Shown here: positions 52,102 through 59,668 of the stretch, piece after piece | Layout of the letters: every line of letters starts with the position of its first letter | How positions within the stretch are numbered: position 1 is the first letter of the stretch | Assembly: GCA_015060325.1 (NCBI GenBank) | Contig: SUYQ01000007.1 | Span: 41,128 to 105,127, forward strand | Source of the DNA: Bacteroidales bacterium | GTDB taxonomy: Bacteria; Bacteroidota; Bacteroidia; Bacteroidales; UBA932 | Direction of reading: 5' to 3' | DNA: 64,000 nt | Position numbers and translations under genes: made by a program | Notes under the pieces: model-generated | What the model was told of the DNA's origin: nothing | Database searches by the model: none | Seen by the model: the letters and a program-made list of their open reading frames with translations, nothing else

Positions 52102-52527
52102 ATGACAGCAGCAGATTATGATCTTGGTAGGTTCCTGAAGGCGCAGGAAGGGGATTATGCGACGGCGTTGGCGGAAATCAGACGGGGACGGAAGACGTCG
52201 CATTGGATATGGTATGTGTTTCCGCAGCTTGATTCGCTGGGGCATAGTCATATGGCGAAGTATTATGGCATCTCCGGAGCTGTGGAGGCTCGGGCATATC
52301 TTGATGAGCCGGTGCTGGGGATGAGGCTGAGGGAGATTTCGGAGGCGCTGCTGGCCGTTGAGGGGAAGACTGCCGTGGAGATTCTCGGCGGAATCGATGC
52401 GCTGAAGGTGCGTTCGTCCATGACGCTCTTCGACTTTGTCTCTCCTGACGATGTGTTTGCACGGGTACTGGAGAAGTATTACGATGGCGGGCGCTGCCAG
52501 CCTACTCTTGATCGCGTCGGCAGGTAA
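52102..52527 (+). CDS. DUF1810 domain-containing protein
   Basis: 141 residues from MTAADYDLGRFLKAQEGDYA. The family motifs YDLGRFLKAQ, ALAEIRRGRKTSHWIWYVFP, QLDSLGHSHMAKYYGI and LKVRSSMTLFDFVSPDD are all present. In-frame start codons at 52024, 52033 and 52039 add N-terminal residues not found in the family, so 52102 is preferred. Function unknown; possibly related to nucleotide-sugar or ADP-ribose chemistry in NADAR-like folds, but this is not established. Convergent with the MsrA-AlkD gene. Confidence 0.85.
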   Translation: MTAADYDLGRFLKAQEGDYATALAEIRRGRKTSHWIWYVFPQLDSLGHSHMAKYYGISGAVEARAYLDEPVLGMRLREISEALLAVEGKTAVEILGGIDALKVRSSMTLFDFVSPDDVFARVLEKYYDGGRCQPTLDRVGR

Positions 52528-52532
52528 ATTTG

Positions 52533-53708
52533 CTATTTTGCCATGAACCCTTTGCGCTCCTCAGCATCGAATCTTTCGATTGCGTAGCGGAGTGTGGTGC
52601 GGGGGAGTGCGGCTTTGTGGGCGTTGAGGAATGAGACGAGGAGGGGCTTGTCGCGTTTGCCGACTTCGCGGAGCATCCAGCCTACGGCTTTCTGCATGAG
52701 GTCGTGCCTGGTGTCGAGGAACATCCCGGCCAGCTCGATGGTGTCGGTGAAGTGTCCGTGGCGGATGAGCATCAGGGTGGATACGACTGCGATGCGCTGT
52801 TCCCACATGACAGGGGAGTGTGCGAGGTCGTAAAGTACGCTATGGTCTGGATGGCCGTCCAGAAAGTCTCCCAATATGTATGGCGCTGAGAGGTCCACCA
52901 GATCCCAGTTGTTGATGCCCTTGAGGTGGGACAGATAGAACTGCACGGCTTCTTCGGGAGCCTTTTTGTATTTCTCGATGAGGATGAGCAGCGCGCAGAG
53001 CCTGCATTCATGCCATTCGCTTTCCAGAAGCGCCTCGATGACCTCGTATGATACGGCCTTGAATGCCTTCGCAACCTTGCGCGTCTCGGGCACTACGACT
53101 CCGAGGAACATGTCGCCTTCACCGTATTCTCCCTTGCCGGTCTTGAAGAAACGCTGCAAGACCGCTTTCTTTTCCACATTTGATGCAGCCCTCAGCCCAC
53201 GCACGATGCCGGAATAGTCCCTCGCCATTCTGAGGGTGTCCAGTGACAGGTGGCAGTATCCTTCGGGGTTCTTGACCAGGTAGTCCTGATGATATTCCTC
53301 GGCAGGGTAGAACGACTTCAGCGGGCCTTTTTCAACTGCGAGTGCTTCTCCATATGCCTGCTGCACTTCTTCATAGACCATCTCTACGACAGCCCGGTCT
53401 GTCTCGTCGGTCCAATATATTCCGGTCCTGTATCTCGTTCCGCAGTCGTTGCCCTGACGGTTGATCGAAAGGGGATTGATGGACCTGAAGAAGAGGCGGC
53501 ACAGTGTCGCAAGGGATATGATCCCTTCGTCATATGTGACCTTCACGCATTCCACATGACCGGTCCTGTCGGTGTACACCTGCTGGTAGGTCGGATCTGC
53601 CAACTCACCGTTTGCATATCCCACGACCGTCTCGGTCGCACCTTCAAATGTGCCCATGTAATGCTCTGTGCCCCAGAAACATCCTCCTGCAAAATATATC
53701 TGTTTCAT
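52533..53708 (-). CDS. MsrA-AlkD fusion: peptide-methionine sulfoxide reductase plus DNA alkylation repair domain
   Basis: 391 residues from MKQIYFAGGCFWGTEHYMG in one uninterrupted frame. Residues about 1-160 are MsrA (catalytic Cys10 in GGCFWG, QYQV-like GYCHLSLD), which reduces methionine-S-sulfoxide. Residues about 165-391 are an AlkD-like HEAT-repeat domain (EYGEGDMFLGVVVPETRKVA, NNWDLVDLSAPYILGDFL, QKAVGWMLREVGKRD) that excises alkylated bases. Separate proteins are the norm. The fusion suggests one enzyme for oxidised protein and damaged DNA, or a simple loss of the stop codon. A longer N-terminal frame to 53759 enters the repeat region and is rejected. Confidence 0.9.
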   Translation of the reverse strand: MKQIYFAGGCFWGTEHYMGTFEGATETVVGYANGELADPTYQQVYTDRTGHVECVKVTYDEGIISLATLCRLFFRSINPLSINRQGNDCGTRYRTGIYWTDETDRAVVEMVYEEVQQAYGEALAVEKGPLKSFYPAEEYHQDYLVKNPEGYCHLSLDTLRMARDYSGIVRGLRAASNVEKKAVLQRFFKTGKGEYGEGDMFLGVVVPETRKVAKAFKAVSYEVIEALLESEWHECRLCALLILIEKYKKAPEEAVQFYLSHLKGINNWDLVDLSAPYILGDFLDGHPDHSVLYDLAHSPVMWEQRIAVVSTLMLIRHGHFTDTIELAGMFLDTRHDLMQKAVGWMLREVGKRDKPLLVSFLNAHKAALPRTTLRYAIERFDAEERKGFMAK

Positions 53709-53737
53709 ATACTGTCTGTTCTTTCGTTTTTTCGACC

Positions 53738-54324
53738 ATCGTGACACGAAATGGTGCAAAGCATGTCACGGTGGTACGTTGCATCATCATCAATGTGCCT
53801 TTTATCCGACTCTCGTGACACGAAACAGCCGAATTATGTCACACTACTACGTCAAATCAACTAAAATGTGCACTTTTGCCCACCAGTGTGACACGAAATG
53901 CCACAAATCATGTCACACTAGCTCAGTCCACCCCTCTCGCCCGACCGCTGCCCGTTACCTCACAAAGTACACAATGGTTACATCATCCAAAATCTTCGTT
54001 TTGCCTACCAGTGTGACACGAAATCGCCGAAACATGTCACACTACTACGTCAAATCAACAAAAATGTGCACTTTTGCCCACCAGTGTGACACGAAATGCC
54101 ACAAATCATGTCACACTAATCTACCACCTCGTCCGACCGCTACCTCGTTACCTCACAAAGTACACAATGTGCCACGGTGATACGTTGCATCATCCAAAAT
54201 CTTCATTTTGCCTACCAGTGTGACACGAAACAGCCGAATTATGTCACACTACTACGTCAAATCAACAAAAATGTGCACTTTTGCCCACCAGTGTGACACG
54301 AAATGCCACAAATCATGTCACACT
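53738..54324. repeat. Array of AGTGTGACA-family two-storey dyad elements
   Basis: Seven hairpins with arms AGTGTGACA / TGTCACACT in two alternating loop types. Three complete 108-bp elements lie at 53812-53919, 54010-54117 and 54217-54324, each 34 + 39 + 35 bases. A lone hairpin at 53738-53772 is placed 39 bases before the first. Between elements are 90-100-bp spacers sharing CTCACAAAGTACACAATG. Fills most of the 698-base gap between genes. Confidence 0.92.
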
Positions 54325-54406
54325 AGCTCAGTCCACCCCTCTCGCCCGACCGCTGCCTACCGATCACCGCCTCCCGACAGTAGCTACCCCTCACAAAGCA
54401 CACTAT

Positions 54407-55381
54407 TTATTCATCATAAGGATAAACCACACCCCATTCCTTGCGGAGGGCGTCCATCTGCTTCATGATGCTGACGGTCTCTTCATGCGGCATCATAGGG
54501 GATTCGAGGAGACCTTCCCGGATGCATCTTCTGCATTCGATGACCTGGTATTCGTATCCGTTGACCATGGTCTCGTCCTTGCTTATCCTCCGGACGAGTT
54601 CGTAGTTCCGGTAGACCTCCACGGTTTTCGGACAGTTGATGTTGTCGACCCTGATGTATCCTTCCGTGCCGCTGATTATACCCTGTCTGTCGTTGAGGCA
54701 GAGGGCTCCTGACTGGAGGTTGGCCATCTTTCCGTCAGCAAAGCTGAGCGATATGCTTTCGTGCATGTCCATGCCCGTAGGTCCCGTGTGGCAATTGCTT
54801 ACGGTCTTCACGATGTCTGTGCCGAAATACATGCGGGCGAAGTTGAGCGTGTAGACGCCGAGGTCGAGAAGCGCGCCTCCGCAAAGGTCGGCGCGGACGA
54901 TCCTCTCCTTGTTCTCCATCATGTAGCAGAGTGTGGCTGTGAGGATGCGGGGCTCACCGATAATCCCGCTGTCCATTAGCTCCTTGATCCTGTGCGACAG
55001 CGGCATGTACCTGGTCCAGATGGCCTCGGTTATGAAGAGACCTTTCTCGCGGGCGGTAGCGATGAGCCTTTCAGCCTGCGCCGCATTGGCGGTGAAGGCC
55101 TTCTCCACCAGCACCGGCTTTCCGTTCTCCAGCGCCAGCATCGCATGCTCGAAATGGTGGGAATGCGGAGTGGCTACATACACCAGGTCCACCTTCGGAT
55201 CCTGTACCATCTCCTCATAGCTTCCGTATGCGGCAACTACATTATGTTCCGCTGCAAATGCTTCAGCCTTTTCCTTTGTGCGCGAGGCGATTGCATATAC
55301 TTCCATGTCTTCAAAAGGTGCGATCGCACAACACATCTTATGTGCAATCCACCCTGCTCCTATTATGCCGATTCTGAACAT
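54407..55381 (-). CDS. Gfo/Idh/MocA family oxidoreductase
   Basis: NAD(P)-dependent sugar or polyol dehydrogenase. 324 residues with GIIGAGWIAHKMCCAI (cofactor motif), VDLVYVATPHSHHFEHAM, the EKP-like VEKAFTANAAQAE and RILTATLCYMMENK. The C-terminal half (GTDIVKTVSNCHTGPTGMDM, NLQSGALCLNDRQGIISGTE) is like glucose-fructose oxidoreductase or trans-dihydrobenzenediol dehydrogenase relatives. Substrate unknown. Divergent from the DUF5714 gene. Its 3' end lies 83 bases from the dyad array. Confidence 0.93.
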   Translation of the reverse strand: MFRIGIIGAGWIAHKMCCAIAPFEDMEVYAIASRTKEKAEAFAAEHNVVAAYGSYEEMVQDPKVDLVYVATPHSHHFEHAMLALENGKPVLVEKAFTANAAQAERLIATAREKGLFITEAIWTRYMPLSHRIKELMDSGIIGEPRILTATLCYMMENKERIVRADLCGGALLDLGVYTLNFARMYFGTDIVKTVSNCHTGPTGMDMHESISLSFADGKMANLQSGALCLNDRQGIISGTEGYIRVDNINCPKTVEVYRNYELVRRISKDETMVNGYEYQVIECRRCIREGLLESPMMPHEETVSIMKQMDALRKEWGVVYPYDE

Positions 55382-55476
55382 GATGCCAAGGGTTATAATT
55401 TCTGTTGTAAATATATAAAATCTGATTGGTTTTGCATATATTTGTAGAGTTGTCAGTCACTTTTTGTTTATTGGAA

Positions 55477-56163
55477 ATGAAAGAAGAATGTCTTATATGC
55501 AAGGCTCCGCTTGAGTATCTGAGCGAGGATGTGATGATGGAATGCAGTATCTGCCGCAAGAGGGAGATGAGCAAGACCAGGTGTGTCAATGGCCACTATG
55601 TCTGCGATGAGTGCCATACCAAGGGCGTGGACGAGATCGTCGGGCTGTGCCTTAGTGAGACGTCGGCTGACCCGATCGCCATCATCCGCAAGATGATGGA
55701 TATGCCTCAGTGCCATATGCATGGGCCGGAGCATCATATAATGGTAGGCTGCGCTCTTCTGACGGCTTATGCGAATGCAGGAGGTGAGATCGACCTGCCC
55801 AAGGCCTTGAAGGAAATGGTCAGCCGGGGAAGCAAGGTTCCTGGAGGCGCATGCGGGTTCTGGGGTGCATGTGGTGCGGCCGTCAGCACAGGTATGTTCA
55901 TGTCCATCATCACCGGCTCCACTCCTCTGATGAACGAGGCCTGGGGACATTCCAACCTGATGACATCCCGTTCTTTGCAGAAACTTGGCGAGATCGGAGG
56001 CCCACGCTGCTGCAAGCGGAATTCCTATATGTCCATCCTGACTGCCATCGACTATGTCGAGGAAGTGACTGGAGTACGGATGCACAGGTCCAGAGTTGCC
56101 TGCACTCACATGTCTTCCAACTCCCAGTGCATCGGCAGCCGGTGTCCGTTTCATGCGAAATGA
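55477..56163 (+). CDS. DUF5714 domain-containing protein with zinc-ribbon-like cysteines
   Basis: 228 residues from MKEECLICKAPLEYL. An N-terminal Cys cluster (CLICKAPL, CSICRKREMS, then GHYVCDECH) suggests zinc binding. The rest matches the DUF5714 pattern (MHGPEHHIMVGCALLTAYAN, VPGGACGFWGACGAAVSTGM, SRSLQKLGEIGGPRCCKRNS, CTHMSSNSQCIGSRCPFHAK), with many Cys and His, possibly a redox or metal centre. Biochemical role unknown. A TATATTTG box at 55437-55444 is a plausible -7 element, which rules out the longer frame from 55426. Confidence 0.85.
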   Translation: MKEECLICKAPLEYLSEDVMMECSICRKREMSKTRCVNGHYVCDECHTKGVDEIVGLCLSETSADPIAIIRKMMDMPQCHMHGPEHHIMVGCALLTAYANAGGEIDLPKALKEMVSRGSKVPGGACGFWGACGAAVSTGMFMSIITGSTPLMNEAWGHSNLMTSRSLQKLGEIGGPRCCKRNSYMSILTAIDYVEEVTGVRMHRSRVACTHMSSNSQCIGSRCPFHAK

Positions 56164-56209
56164 GGCCGTGTCGAATCGGATGTGAGATCGTTCCCAAGGG
56201 GAGAGATGT

Positions 56210-56458
56210 CTAGAGGAAAGATGAGCAGATCAATAATCCGAGCAATAAAAGTAGAATCGTAAACATTGCTGCAGCACCAGATGCCTTCGTCATCATGAGT
56301 TCTTCCTTTTCATCTTTAGGACGCTTGATTATTCTCATTGTCCAATAGATTGGAAGTGAGATGATTATGACTGCACCATTGAATAGAGCAGCTATAGTTC
56401 CCCCAAGCACCGGCCAAAGTATTATGGCCAGACCTACTATGAATATAAATACCATCAT
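56210..56458 (-). CDS. Small two-helix membrane protein (uncharacterised)
   Basis: 82 residues with two hydrophobic segments (VFIFIVGLAIILWPVLGGTI region, about 2-40, and AAMFTILLLLLGLLICSS near the C-terminus) joined by a charged loop (RIIKRPKDEKEELMMTK). No family recognised. A TATATTTG box on the minus strand at 56499-56506 supports its transcription. Start could be either of the first two Met codons. Confidence 0.6.
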   Translation of the reverse strand: MMVFIFIVGLAIILWPVLGGTIAALFNGAVIIISLPIYWTMRIIKRPKDEKEELMMTKASGAAAMFTILLLLLGLLICSSFL

Positions 56459-56582
56459 ATCAATTTGCTTTCCGTAATTACAACAACTATTTCAGTTGCA
56501 AATATAGGTGCAGCTTGTGCCAAAGTAGGTGACAATTGGTGTGAAGTATTTCAGCCGCTGCCATTTTCTGACTGTGGTATGT

Positions 56583-56690
56583 GTTCACGGTGGTAGAATC
56601 TGTTGACTACCGTGCACGTCGATATGGCGTGTAACCATGTCAGCGCCCGATCTTGGTGCTCGGTGGTAAGCGAAAATGACCACCGTGCAC
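56583..56690. repeat. Two-storey dyad element, GTGCACGGTGGT family, copy 2 (inverted)
   Basis: On the minus strand: arms GTGCACGGTGGT / ACCACCGAGCAC and GTGCACGGTAGT / ACCACCGTGAAC, loops of 11, spacer of 38, total 108, identical in size to the copy at 50325. The two copies also share spacer words (CAAGAT and CGCC), with GGCG/CGCC pairing at the apex in this copy. Confidence 0.88.
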
Positions 56691-56809
56691 ATATCATGCG
56701 CTTCTCGGGGCATGTGGTCATGGTACTCCTGCCCTGTGCTGCAACCCGGACAGCCAATCGGGATTCCCGGCATTTCTTTGGTTTTATCCGAACATTTTCC
56801 TTTCTTTGC

Positions 56810-56894
56810 ACAGAATTCTTCAGGTTCGCAGTCCTCGATCAAATTGCATCGGTTTAATGTTTAACGCCTTCTGGCAAAAATGGACTGCATATGA
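56810..56894 (+). repeat. 85-bp leader repeat, copy 1
   Basis: Runs from ACAGAATTCTTCAGG to GCATATGA and is nearly identical to 63077-63161, where it ends on the start codon of a gene. Here the ATG at 56891 opens only a degenerate frame. Weaker similarity extends some 50 bases upstream. Confidence 0.85.
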
Positions 56895-56992
56895 TTCCAC
56901 AGATTCTTTTCGCTTCTAGCATTCTTTCTAGTTGCTCTCTGTTCACTGAACTGAGCTATTTATTGAGATCCCGGTTGTTTTTTCATTCTTTC

Positions 56993-57109
56993 AGACCGTC
57001 CGACATCAAAAAGGCGAAAAAGGTGCTGGACGGTGCCCGAAACAGGTGTTTAATGGCAGAAATTAGCACCGTCCGACATGTTTTTGGACATTTTGATGTC
57101 GGACGCGTT
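56993..57109. repeat. Two-storey dyad element, CGTCCGACA family, copy 1
   Basis: Arms of 13, loops of 18, spacer of 29: 13-18-13-29-13-18-13 = 117 bases. First and last arms (AGACCGTCCGACA and TGTCGGACGCGTT) and middle arms (TGCTGGACGGTGC and GCACCGTCCGACA) pair well, favouring a nested fold. Confidence 0.85.
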
Positions 57110-57189
57110 GCCGGCTGCCATGTCAGACCTGTCGGAATGCAATCGCAAACACAGGGTTTTGCAGGTGAGCTATCTTTAGATTTGTTTAG

Positions 57190-57220
57190 TTTGCATGTAA
57201 CTGAAAAATAGTTACATTTG
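57190..57220 (+). promoter_or_regulatory. Promoter of hicAB
   Basis: TTTG (57190-57193), 19 bases, TACATTTG (57213-57220): a consensus Bacteroidota promoter. The hicA ATG at 57233 follows closely, giving a very short leader. Confidence 0.7.
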
Positions 57221-57232
57221 TATGCTTTTTGT

Positions 57233-57487
57233 ATGGGCACCAAAGATAAGTTGATAGCGAGATTCAAACGCTTGCCGTCTGATTTTACATTTGACGAACT
57301 GGTCAGGATGTTGTGGCTGTTGGGATATGAGATGAATACAAAAGGTAGGACATCAGGTTCCAGACTTGTATTTAAGGAGAGAGTGGGAAATCCTATAATG
57401 ATTCATCGCCCACATCCTGGAAATACAGTTAAGTCCTATGCCATGAAACAGATTTTAGATGAACTTATAGATAAAGGTAAGATATGA
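57233..57487 (+). CDS. hicA: HicA-family toxin
   Basis: Predicted mRNA-degrading toxin with a double-stranded RNA-binding-like fold. 84 residues from MGTKDKLIARFKRLP; LLGYEMNTKGRTSGSRLVFK and NPIMIHRPHPGNTVKSYAMK fit HicA, with the catalytic His in the HRPHPG segment. The ATG at 57233 agrees with the promoter just upstream. Its stop overlaps the hicB start (ATGA). The gene order, toxin then antitoxin, is normal for HicAB. Confidence 0.88.
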   Translation: MGTKDKLIARFKRLPSDFTFDELVRMLWLLGYEMNTKGRTSGSRLVFKERVGNPIMIHRPHPGNTVKSYAMKQILDELIDKGKI

Positions 57488-57822
57488 ATGCAATGAATTA
57501 TAAGGGCTATATCGGTACCATCGATTTTTCTGAGAAGGACATGGTCTTTTATGGCAAAGTCGAAGGGGTCAACGGATTGGTCAATTTTGAGGGCGATAGT
57601 GTCGTGGCATTGGTAGAAGCTTTTCATGAAGCAGTAGATGATTATCTTGCATATTGCGCAGAAGAGGGAATAGATCCGCAGAAAAGCTATTCCGGCAGCC
57701 TCAATGTGAGAATTTCTCCAGAAACACATTGCCAGGTGGCTGCTCTTGCAAAATTGTCTGGAATGTCCATCAATGCATTCATCCGCAAAGCAGTGGAAAA
57801 AGAGGTGGCTTGCCATCTTTAA
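57484..57822 (+). CDS. hicB: HicB-family antitoxin
   Basis: 112 residues. N-terminal degenerate RNase H-like domain (YKGYIGTIDFSEKDMVFYGK, VNGLVNFEGDSVVALVEAFH, AVDDYLAYCAEEGIDPQKSY) and C-terminal ribbon-helix-helix DNA-binding part (SLNVRISPETHCQVAALAKL, MSINAFIRKAVEKE). It should neutralise HicA and repress the hicAB promoter. Length and motifs complete. A 34-bp copy of the leader repeat begins seven bases after its stop. Confidence 0.92.
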   Translation: MNAMNYKGYIGTIDFSEKDMVFYGKVEGVNGLVNFEGDSVVALVEAFHEAVDDYLAYCAEEGIDPQKSYSGSLNVRISPETHCQVAALAKLSGMSINAFIRKAVEKEVACHL

Positions 57823-57828
57823 AAAATG

Positions 57829-57862
57829 ATTCTTCAGGTTCGCAGTCCTCGATCAAATTGCA
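57829..57862 (+). repeat. Leader repeat, copy 2 (short)
   Basis: Carries the 34-base core of the repeat (ATTCTTCAGG to AAATTGCA), after which similarity fades apart from TGTTTAA. It lies about 40 bases ahead of the gene at 57905. Confidence 0.8.
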
Positions 57863-57904
57863 GTTTTTGATGTTTAATTGTCGTAAGACGCAAATGACTG
57901 TATT

Positions 57905-58327
57905 ATGAGACAGAACCATTATCTGGTGTCCATCAAGACTGTAGATGACACCCCAGTATTCCCAAAATCCTTCAATGGAGAAAACTTCCTATTTCAAGCA
58001 GTGATGCAGGCTTCGGTCCGTACCAGGGTGATTTCCAAAGGCTTTGCATCGTTTCCGACAGGCCTGGAAGCTGTGATATGCTGTAAACATGATACGGAAG
58101 CCAGAATGTTCGCTGATGCTGTGGCCTCCCAGATCTACGAGAAGAACAACAGCGCCGGTCACTTCATCGAGAGTTTCGGAATCCATATCGGTGTGCTTAC
58201 CAATGATGAAAGGACCCTCGATGCCGTGATGATGGATATGATGACGCGCAGCATGGCAGCCCGAGGCATGAACATGGACGACATCCCGACCATCAGCATG
58301 GACATGAATGGTAAAATCATGAACTGA
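57905..58327 (+). CDS. Uncharacterised 140-residue protein
   Basis: No family recognised. The sequence (MRQNHYLVSIKTVDDTPVFP, SVRTRVISKGFASFPTGLEA, ADAVASQIYEKNNSAGHFIE) has a mixed alpha/beta look with a Met-rich C-terminus (MMDMMTRSMAARGMNMDDIP). The stop overlaps the start of a broken XRE-type regulator frame by one base (TGATG), so the two were an operon, as in many toxin-antitoxin pairs, but this product does not resemble known toxins. Confidence 0.6.
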   Translation: MRQNHYLVSIKTVDDTPVFPKSFNGENFLFQAVMQASVRTRVISKGFASFPTGLEAVICCKHDTEARMFADAVASQIYEKNNSAGHFIESFGIHIGVLTNDERTLDAVMMDMMTRSMAARGMNMDDIPTISMDMNGKIMN

Positions 58328-58625
58328 TGGGAAACGATCATCATATCAGGGACTACGACCAGGTATGGGATTCCTAGTCCGGGAAGCCTGGTTCTCCAGA
58401 AAGAGCAAAGGCGATCGAGGATGCCTATCCATTCTACTCAGGACAGATTCTCTATTCTGCCCGCAAGGCTGCTGGGATAACTCAGTCTGAACTTGCAGAA
58501 AGGATCAACACCACCAAGCCATATATCTCAAAATTGGGAAAGGTCATATAAATCCAAGGGTCGGCTTGTTCTTCAGCATCATCAATGCCATCGGCATGAA
58601 AGTGGAGATCGTAAAGCCTGTCTGA
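58327..58625 (+). pseudogene. Broken XRE-family helix-turn-helix regulator
   Basis: Reading MGNDHHIRDYDQVWDS meets a TAG, continues KAIEDAYPFYSGQILYSARK and AAGITQSELAERINTTKPYI (a clear XRE helix-turn-helix), then loses frame near 58545-58555 (a two-base excess or one-base loss by ATATAA) and resumes NPRVGLFFSIINAIGMKVEI with VKPV before the stop. At least one nonsense codon and one frameshift make it non-functional. It was probably the antitoxin or repressor partner of the 57905 gene. Confidence 0.75.
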
Positions 58626-58983
58626 TCACCGATTATTTCAGTCTTGTCCCTCGTGCATCTTCCAGATCAGGAGGTATGCCGCGGGGGACAATTCTCATAT
58701 GCCCGCCTTCCTGCCGGGGGCACCACCTGTTGATAACTTTTTCCGACAGGATATCTATTTGTCATCCAATGACTGAAACAAGGTTGTTTTGATGTAAATG
58801 TTTGAATGTCAAGGTGTTGTGGCGTGTACGTAACTTATCAACAATGTGTTTTTTGTTTTGGATATTCGTATAATTTTGCAGCTAAAACAGAGGTAATCTT
58901 TCTCAAGAGAAGGAATGACCATCTCGGTCCTGTAGAGATGAGACATAACATAGTACCAGTAAATTTAAATCAGATATAGCATT
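58626..58983. other. Spacer of 358 bases with a promoter-like element
   Basis: No gene. TTTG boxes at 58852-58855 and 58857-58860 and TAATTTTG at 58871-58878 could form a promoter for the next gene, though the spacing is short. TGTTGATAA (near 58728) and TTATCAACA (near 58835) form distant inverted arms. Confidence 0.4.
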
Positions 58984-59565
58984 ATGAATACAGAAGATCA
59001 ATTGTTAGGTAAGGAGGCACTCCTCAAGACATATTTGCTTTATGTAAAGCAGCAGGGAAAGTCACGTTCAATCCTGAAAGCTCGAGTGAATGCGCTGCTT
59101 CGTGCGTATAACACCTTATGCGGAATGAATCCGTCATCAGACTTCCCGGACGGAATCTTGATTGATACGGAATGTTCCGATGAAAAGTTAAATGAAATCT
59201 ATGAAATAACAGGCTTCAGGCTTGGGGAGGATCCGCATAATCCATACGCCACTGTCTACAATGATAGAATGGATATGTTCCACGCATTGATGAAATATCG
59301 TGTCAAGGTAGAAGATATCCGCAGGACCTATGTAGGTGTGTTGGAGTGTTCCAGTGGGTTTATGAAGGGGATGGTTCATACGACCCAGCTCAATAAGCTG
59401 CTCATGAATATCATAGCAGAGAAAGTGGACCGTGTCATCTACCTGCTTCTTGGTGATAAGTACGACAAGTACTTCACACTATCCGAATTGATGAAGGAGT
59501 ACGGATATCCTTCAGTTTCCGATAAGGAACTCAAGAATATGATCCTTGAAGATATGGCGGATTAA
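58984..59565 (+). CDS. Uncharacterised 193-residue protein
   Basis: Highly helical by composition, no family recognised. MNTEDQLLGKEALLKTYLLY, GKSRSILKARVNALLRAYNT and YKLGEDP-like FRLGEDPHNPYATVYNDRMD are the clearest parts, ending in a charged helix (SDKELKNMILEDMAD). A SAM-like fold or a phage-integrase N-terminal core-binding domain are possible from the KTYLLYVKQQGKSRSILKAR segment, but nothing decisive is present. Cytoplasmic. The frame is intact and codon use is like its neighbours. Confidence 0.6.
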   Translation: MNTEDQLLGKEALLKTYLLYVKQQGKSRSILKARVNALLRAYNTLCGMNPSSDFPDGILIDTECSDEKLNEIYEITGFRLGEDPHNPYATVYNDRMDMFHALMKYRVKVEDIRRTYVGVLECSSGFMKGMVHTTQLNKLLMNIIAEKVDRVIYLLLGDKYDKYFTLSELMKEYGYPSVSDKELKNMILEDMAD

Positions 59566-59668
59566 TCCGGCGTCTGCAGGGCCTTTTCGGTGATCTGGTC
59601 TCATGTGGATACTGGAAAGGCTCTTGTCGGCTATCATCCGCTCGGCTATCTGCGCCACAATCCAACTG

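Noticed and set aside
53668..54180. 170-residue plus-strand frame with repeated MSHYYVKSTKMCTFAHQ-like peptides
   Set aside because: It is entirely made of the AGTGTGACA dyad array; period and frame stay open by chance, and no promoter or start context fits.
53738..54324. CRISPR array
   Set aside because: Repeats are palindromic but spacers between them are also repeated, spacing alternates between 39 and 90-100 bases, and no cas genes are near.
56891..57211. 106-residue plus-strand frame starting in the leader repeat
   Set aside because: Most of it is the CGTCCGACA dyad element; probably a remnant, not a gene.
58728..58843. Another two-storey dyad element from TGTTGATAA and TTATCAACA
   Set aside because: Only the outer arms match; no inner arm pair at the expected place. 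DnaA-box similarity is also imperfect.
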